Positions 22,334 to 26,918 of a stretch of 26,918 nt of DNA are shown piece by piece. The translations under genes were made by a program, and so were the position numbers. Source of the stretch: Pseudomonas sp. GTDB lineage: Bacteria > Pseudomonadota > Gammaproteobacteria > Pseudomonadales > Pseudomonadaceae. The stretch spans positions 1 through 26,918 of the forward strand of contig DPSI01000179.1 of the NCBI GenBank assembly GCA_003527165.1, read 5' to 3'. The notes under the pieces are model-generated. The model saw only the letters and a program-made list of their open reading frames with translations, was not told the origin of the DNA and did not search any database. The first letter of the stretch is position 1; every line of letters starts with the position of its first letter.

Positions 22334-23821
22334 TCAGTGCCCCATGAGCGTGTCGGTGGCGTCCGGCTTATCGTGCACACCGAAGCGGTCGACGATGGTC
22401 GCGCTGGCTTGATTCAGACCCAGCACTTCGACCTCGGTGCCCTCACGCCGGAACTTGAGCACTACCTTGTCCAGCGCGGACACCGCGGTGATGTCCCAGA
22501 AATGTGCCTGGCTGAGGTCGATGGTAATACTGGCGATGGCTTCCTTGAAGTCGAAGGCGGCGGTGAACTTGTCCGAAGAGCTGAAGAACACCTGTCCCAC
22601 CACCCGGTAGGTGCGCTGATCGCCTTCGCCATCCAGCTCCGAGCCGATATGCAGGTAATGCCCGACCTTGTTGGCGAAGAACAGCGCCGCCAGCAGCACG
22701 CCAGCCAACACGCCAAACGCCAGGTTGTGGGTGAAGACCACCACCACCACGGTCACCACCATGACGATATTGGTCGATAGCGGGTAGCGCCGCAGGTTAC
22801 GCAGCGAATCCCAGCTGAAGGTGCCGATAGAGACCATGATCATCACCGCCACCAGCGCCGCCATCGGGATTTGCGCGACCCAGTCGCTGAGGAACACCAC
22901 CATCAGCAACAGCACCGAGCCGGCGATCAGCGTCGACAGGCGCGTGCGCCCGCCGGATTTTACGTTGATCACCGATTGCCCGATCATGGCGCAGCCGGCC
23001 ATGCCTCCGAACAGGCTGGAGACGATATTGGCGACACCCTGGCCCTTGCACTCGCGGTTCTTGTCGCTGCCGGTGTCGGTCAGGTCATCGACGATGGTGG
23101 CGGTCATCAGCGACTCCAACAGGCCCACCACCGCCAGCGCGGCGGAGTACGGAAAGATGATCGCCAGGGTCTCGAAGGTCAGCGGCACTTCCGGCCAGAG
23201 GAAGACCGGCAGCGTGTCGGGCAGGTCGCCCATGTCGCCGACGGTGCGGATATCCAGCCCCAGATAGATGGCCACCACGGTCAGGGACAGGATGCATACC
23301 AGCGGCGAGGGAATCACCTTTCCGATCTTCGGCACATAGGGAAACAGGTAGATGATGCCCAGGCCTGCGGCGGTCATCGCGTAGACCTGCCAGGTGACGT
23401 TGGTCAGCTCCGGTAGCTGCGCCATGAAAATCAGAATCGCCAGCGCGTTGACGAAGCCGGTCACCACCGAGCGCGAGACGAAGCGCATCAACGAGCCGAG
23501 GCGCAGATAGCCGGCGCCGATCTGTAGCAGGCCGCAGAGCAGGCTCGCGGCCAGCAGATACTGCAGGCCGTGCTCGCGCACCAGGGTCACCATCAGCAAC
23601 GCCATGGCACCGGTGGCCGCCGAGATCATGCCCGGACGGCCACCGACGAAGGCGATCACCACGGCGATGCAGAAGGATGCGTAGAGGCCGACCCGCGGAT
23701 CGACCCCAGCGATGATCGAGAAGGCGATCGCTTCCGGAATCAGCGCGAGGGCGACGACAAGCCCGGCGAGCACGTCGCCACGAATGTTGCAGAACCAGTT
23801 TTGTTTGATCGATTGGAGCAT
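22334..23821 (-). CDS. SulP-family anion transporter with STAS domain
   Basis: SulP transporters move sulfate, bicarbonate or dicarboxylates across the inner membrane. The 495-residue product begins [20 protein letters not shown], has about ten or more membrane segments, and includes the family motifs [37 protein letters not shown] and [20 protein letters not shown]. The C-terminal ~95 residues form a STAS domain ([33 protein letters not shown]). The substrate cannot be decided; the family includes the cyanobacterial bicarbonate carrier BicA, and no sulfate-assimilation genes are near. Start ATG 23821 is chosen because the conserved part begins there; 51 upstream codons are open but have no family resemblance. 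The ribosome binding site is weak. Confidence 0.9.
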   Translation of the reverse strand: MLQSIKQNWFCNIRGDVLAGLVVALALIPEAIAFSIIAGVDPRVGLYASFCIAVVIAFVGGRPGMISAATGAMALLMVTLVREHGLQYLLAASLLCGLLQIGAGYLRLGSLMRFVSRSVVTGFVNALAILIFMAQLPELTNVTWQVYAMTAAGLGIIYLFPYVPKIGKVIPSPLVCILSLTVVAIYLGLDIRTVGDMGDLPDTLPVFLWPEVPLTFETLAIIFPYSAALAVVGLLESLMTATIVDDLTDTGSDKNRECKGQGVANIVSSLFGGMAGCAMIGQSVINVKSGGRTRLSTLIAGSVLLLMVVFLSDWVAQIPMAALVAVMIMVSIGTFSWDSLRNLRRYPLSTNIVMVVTVVVVVFTHNLAFGVLAGVLLAALFFANKVGHYLHIGSELDGEGDQRTYRVVGQVFFSSSDKFTAAFDFKEAIASITIDLSQAHFWDITAVSALDKVVLKFRREGTEVEVLGLNQASATIVDRFGVHDKPDATDTLMGH

Positions 23822-24198
23822 CGGGATATCCAGAGCAAAGGCACCGCCGCCAGACCGGAATGCGGTAAGCAGGCTGTAACGAGACCAGTTTTCACGTTTG
23901 AGTATGGGTGCATCCTCGCGCATGAGGCGCGGCGCACGGCAGAACAGGACCGCGCCCATGACAGGCGGTCGCAATCAGGCGAGGGGGCGTTACGCTATGG
24001 CGGACTAGGCAGCCAGGTCACGGAAGCAATCATTCATTCTTTTGCGAGCTTTAGCGGCGAGAGCGCGCCGACAGGGCTGGCAAGGATACCGAAACCAACC
24101 CGCCACCGCGACCCGCGCCTGCGCCTGCCGGTAGCCGACGGGAAACCACCGTTCACGCACTTTGGCTTACCATGCAAGATCCTCACAGCGAGCCCGCC
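23822..24198. other. Divergent intergenic region between the SulP and sensor-kinase genes
   Basis: About 375 bases without a supportable gene. It should hold the promoters of the SulP-usp operon (minus) and the kinase-regulator operon (plus). I found no confident -35/-10 pair and no GG-N10-GC sigma-54 site by eye. Frames on both strands are open but lack ribosome binding sites and recognisable protein content. Confidence 0.5.
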
Positions 24199-25962
24199 AT
24201 GCCTACCTTTTCCAGCCGCCTGCGCGTCGCGCTCATCGTCCTGCTGATTCTCGTTGGGCTGCTGCTGAGCATGTACTGGGCCGGGCGCATCGCCGAGCAA
24301 CGCGCCTGGGCCGAGCGCAGCCAGGAAGCGCGTGGGCAGCTTGAACTGTACGCCCAGGCGATCCATACCCAGGTCCAACGCTTTCGCTCGGTGCCGGCCT
24401 TGCTGGCGCTGGACAGCGACATCCAGGCACTGCTGAGCAACCCCGACGATCAGGCACTGCGCGAACAGCTGAACCACCGGCTGGAGCAGCAGAATCAGGC
24501 GGCAGGTTCATCCGTCCTCTATCTGCTCGACCGCAACGGTGAAACCCTGGCGGCGAGCAACTGGCGCGACTGGACCAGCTTCGTCGGCAACAACTACGCC
24601 TTCCGCCCGTATTTCCTCGATGCGCTGAAAAACGACTCCGGGCGCTACTTCGCCGTCGGCGTGACCACCGGCATTCCCGGTTATTTCCTGTCCAGCTCGG
24701 TTAAAAACAGCGCCGGAGACGTGATCGGCGTGCTGGTGGTCAAGCTAGAACTGGAGGACATGCAACGCGACTGGGTCGGGCAGTCGGGCATTCTGTTGAT
24801 TGCCGATTCGCTGGATATCGTCATTCTCACCAACCGCCCCGCCTGGCGCTTCCGCTACCTTCGCCCGCTCAGCGACGAGGTCCGTGATCAGCTGGTCGCC
24901 GCGCGCCGCTACGCCGAGCAGAATCTGCAATCCTTGCCGAACCACAACCTGCAGCGCATCGCCGAAGACAGCGAACGGCGCCAAGTGGATGGCCCGGACG
25001 GTCGTCGCAATTACCTCTGGCAGCGCCTGCAACTGCCCGAAGAAGACTGGACGCTGCATCTGTTGCAGGAACCCCAACTGATTGCCGCCAACGTGCGCAG
25101 CTACCGTCTGGCCGCCGCTGGCGTGTGGATGACCCTGGCGTTTCTGCTGCTCTATCTGGCGCAACGGCGCAAGACTCGCCGCGCCGAGCAGCGCAACCGC
25201 AGCGAGCTGGAGCGCCTGGTCGAGGCCCGCACCCGCGAGCTGCACACCGCCCAGGATGAGTTGGTGCATGCCGCGCGCATGGCGGCGCTGGGACAGATGT
25301 CGGCCGCCCTTGCCCACGAGATCAACCAGCCGCTGACCGCCCTGCGCATGCAGCTGGCCAGCCAGCGACTGCTGCTGGACAACGGCCGCACCGAGGAAGT
25401 GCGTGAAGGCATCGGCCAGGTCGAGCGCCTGCTCGAGCGTATGGCGGCGCTGACCGGCCACCTGAAGACCTTCGCCCGCAAGAGCCCCGCGGGTCTGCGC
25501 CAACGGCTGAGCCTGGCCGAGGTGCTGGACCAGGCACTTCAGCTGCTCAGCCCGCGGATCCGCAGCGATGGTGTCGAAGTGCTGCGTCAGGTTCCGGCCG
25601 ATGCCTGGGTCAGCGGTGACGCCATCCGCCTGGAACAGGTACTGATCAATCTGCTGACCAATGCCCTCGACGCCATGCAGGGCACTGACGTCCGCCAACT
25701 GCGCATCGACTGTCATCGTGACCGCCATGGCTGGACACTGAGCGTCGCCGACAGCGGCGGCGGCATTGCCAGCGAGCATCTGGACCAGGTCTTCGAACCG
25801 TTCTTCACTACAAAACCGGTCGGCCAGGGCCTGGGCCTGGGGCTGGCAGTGTCCTACGGCATCGTGCGCGATCTCGGCGGCGTTTTGGAGGTGCACAACG
25901 ATGCGCTCGGCGCGGTGTTCGTGCTGCATCTGCCGGCAGCCGAACAGGACGTTGCCGAGTAG
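24199..25962 (+). CDS. DctB-type sensor histidine kinase
   Basis: A membrane sensor that autophosphorylates and passes the phosphate to the regulator encoded next. From ATG 24199 it is 587 residues: membrane segment ~8-26 ([19 protein letters not shown]), a periplasmic double-Cache/PAS-like sensor (~30-290) with [15 protein letters not shown] and [13 protein letters not shown], and a second membrane segment ([19 protein letters not shown]). A coiled linker ([20 protein letters not shown]) leads to the phospho-acceptor His373 in [18 protein letters not shown] box [12 protein letters not shown]1 DSGGGI and G2 [11 protein letters not shown]. The order and the RPYFLDAL region fit DctB, which senses C4-dicarboxylates. 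The related MifS (2-oxoglutarate) cannot be excluded. An ATG at 24172 would add nine residues; neither start has a strong binding site. Confidence 0.88.
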   Translation: MPTFSSRLRVALIVLLILVGLLLSMYWAGRIAEQRAWAERSQEARGQLELYAQAIHTQVQRFRSVPALLALDSDIQALLSNPDDQALREQLNHRLEQQNQAAGSSVLYLLDRNGETLAASNWRDWTSFVGNNYAFRPYFLDALKNDSGRYFAVGVTTGIPGYFLSSSVKNSAGDVIGVLVVKLELEDMQRDWVGQSGILLIADSLDIVILTNRPAWRFRYLRPLSDEVRDQLVAARRYAEQNLQSLPNHNLQRIAEDSERRQVDGPDGRRNYLWQRLQLPEEDWTLHLLQEPQLIAANVRSYRLAAAGVWMTLAFLLLYLAQRRKTRRAEQRNRSELERLVEARTRELHTAQDELVHAARMAALGQMSAALAHEINQPLTALRMQLASQRLLLDNGRTEEVREGIGQVERLLERMAALTGHLKTFARKSPAGLRQRLSLAEVLDQALQLLSPRIRSDGVEVLRQVPADAWVSGDAIRLEQVLINLLTNALDAMQGTDVRQLRIDCHRDRHGWTLSVADSGGGIASEHLDQVFEPFFTTKPVGQGLGLGLAVSYGIVRDLGGVLEVHNDALGAVFVLHLPAAEQDVAE

Positions 25963-25988
25963 ACTGATAGCAGGCAGAAGGAGTGGAC

Positions 25989-26918
25989 ATGAGCGGTCAG
26001 GTCATCTTCATCGACGACGAAGCGGCGATCCGCCAGGCAGTACAGCAATGGCTGGAGCTCTCCGGCTATAGCGTACGCACCTGCGCCAGCGCCCAGCAGG
26101 CGCTGGCATTGATCAACCGGGACTTCCCCGGCGTGCTGATCAGTGACGTGCGCATGCCCGACCTGGATGGCCTCGGCCTGCTGGAGCGGCTAGTGGCGCT
26201 GGACCCGGAGCTGCCGGTGATCATGGTCACCGGCCATGGCGATGTGCCGATGGCGGTGCAGGCGCTGCGTCAGGGCGCCTACGACTTCATCGAGAAGCCC
26301 TTCACCCCCGAACGCCTGCTCGACAGCGTGCGCCGCGCCCAGGACAAACGGCGGCTGGTTTGCGAAAACCGTCAGCTGCGTGAGCAGTTCACCCGCAAGG
26401 GACGCATCGAATCGATGCTGCTGGGCGTCTCGCGGACCATGGAGCATCTCCGGCGCCAAGTGTTGGAGCTGGCCGGCACCGACGTCAATGTGCTGATCCG
26501 CGGCGACACTGGCAGCGGCAAGGAACAGGTGGCGCGCTGCCTGCACGATTTCAGCCCGCGAGCCCGCAACCCCTTCGTCGCGCTGAACTGCGCCGCCATC
26601 CCGGAAACGATCTTCGAGAGCGAGCTGTTCGGTCACGAAAGCGGCGCCTTCACGGGCGCCCAGGGCAAGCGCATCGGCCGTATCGAGCATGCCCATGGCG
26701 GCACGCTGTTCCTCGACGAGATCGAGAGCATGCCGCTGGCCCAGCAGGTCAAGCTGCTGCGCGTGCTGCAGGAGAAAACCCTGGAGCGCCTGGGGTCGAA
26801 CCGCAGCATCGAGGTCGATCTTAGGGTGATCAGCGCGGCCAAGCCGGACCTGCTTGAAGAGGTGCGTGGCGGGCGCTTTCGCGAAGATCTGCTGTATCGC
26901 CTGAACGTCGCCGAACTG
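25989..26918 (+). CDS. DctD-type sigma-54 activator response regulator (partial)
   Basis: The first 310 codons of an NtrC-family regulator are visible; the gene runs off the window. The receiver domain has the acidic pair IDDE (Asp9, Asp10), phospho-acceptor Asp53 in ISDVRMPDLDG, and the lysine in DFIEKPFTPERLL. The AAA+ domain shows Walker A RGDTGSGKEQVARCLHDF, the sigma-54 contact motif in HESGAFTGAQGKR, and Walker B GGTLFLDEIESMP. The end of the AAA+ domain and the DNA-binding helix-turn-helix are missing. Start ATG 25989 follows AAGGAG by five bases, and the gene lies 26 bases after the kinase gene, so they are one operon. The likely target is a dicarboxylate or keto-acid transporter transcribed by sigma-54 RNA polymerase, not seen in this window. 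Confidence 0.9.
   Translation, partial: MSGQVIFIDDEAAIRQAVQQWLELSGYSVRTCASAQQALALINRDFPGVLISDVRMPDLDGLGLLERLVALDPELPVIMVTGHGDVPMAVQALRQGAYDFIEKPFTPERLLDSVRRAQDKRRLVCENRQLREQFTRKGRIESMLLGVSRTMEHLRRQVLELAGTDVNVLIRGDTGSGKEQVARCLHDFSPRARNPFVALNCAAIPETIFESELFGHESGAFTGAQGKRIGRIEHAHGGTLFLDEIESMPLAQQVKLLRVLQEKTLERLGSNRSIEVDLRVISAAKPDLLEEVRGGRFREDLLYRLNVAEL

Noticed and set aside
24160..24176. Sigma-54 site before the sensor kinase
   Set aside because: GG and GC dinucleotides are eight, not ten, bases apart.
24745..25929. 394-codon open frame antisense to the sensor kinase
   Set aside because: Shadow frame; kinase H, N and G boxes are on the plus strand.
1..26918. CRISPR array, prophage, transposase or toxin-antitoxin module
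   Set aside because: No regularly spaced direct repeats and no proteins of those families were seen on either strand.

Overview
The window looks like a chromosomal stretch of a gamma-proteobacterium of the Pseudomonas/Stutzerimonas (P. stutzeri) group. The DNA is visibly GC-rich and has Pseudomonas-type REP sequences. It carries the ectABCD-ask ectoine/hydroxyectoine order reported for P. stutzeri, and its protein motifs are of the Pseudomonas type. The species call is inference.

Layout. 1-233: 3' end of zwf (glucose-6-phosphate dehydrogenase). 234-890: AT-richer gap with inverted repeats and the probable ect promoter. 891-5939: ectA, ectB, ectC, ectD and the ectoine-specific aspartokinase, all on +, which together make L-ectoine and 5-hydroxyectoine from aspartate semialdehyde. 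Two oddities occur here. ectA has no stop codon and reads in frame into ectB, and the ectB-ectC and ectC-ectD gaps hold a MITE-like palindromic element and a REP pair. A convergent hairpin terminator follows the aspartokinase gene. 5981-7257 (-): a CtaG-like oxidase assembly protein and a DUF2243 membrane protein, overlapping by 4 bases. 7443-8810 (+): trhP/yegQ (tRNA hydroxylation). 8885-11722 (-): a membrane PAS-PAS-GGDEF-EAL protein, divergent from uvrD (11915-14107, +). 14165-15274: a solitary TRAP-type binding lipoprotein. 15411-16247: a Tim44-like protein with a textbook terminator behind it. 16483-19949: selA-selB-selC, the selenocysteine machinery with tRNA-Sec. 20161-21342: cyclopropane fatty acid synthase. 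21468-23821 (-): a SulP anion transporter and a tandem universal stress protein, one operon. 24199 to the end: a DctB-type sensor kinase and a DctD-type sigma-54 activator cut off by the window edge.

How the genes fit together. Ectoine synthesis, the UspA-type protein and cyclopropane synthase all fit stress adaptation, but only the ect genes and the sel genes form clear functional units. The selABC set is a complete selenocysteine-insertion kit without a visible selenoprotein. I found no CRISPR array, prophage, insertion sequence with a transposase, or defence island. I do not see a wholly new system here. The best leads are the ectA-ectB read-through frame, the mobile-type repeats inside the ect operon, and several perfect inverted repeats at promoter positions.
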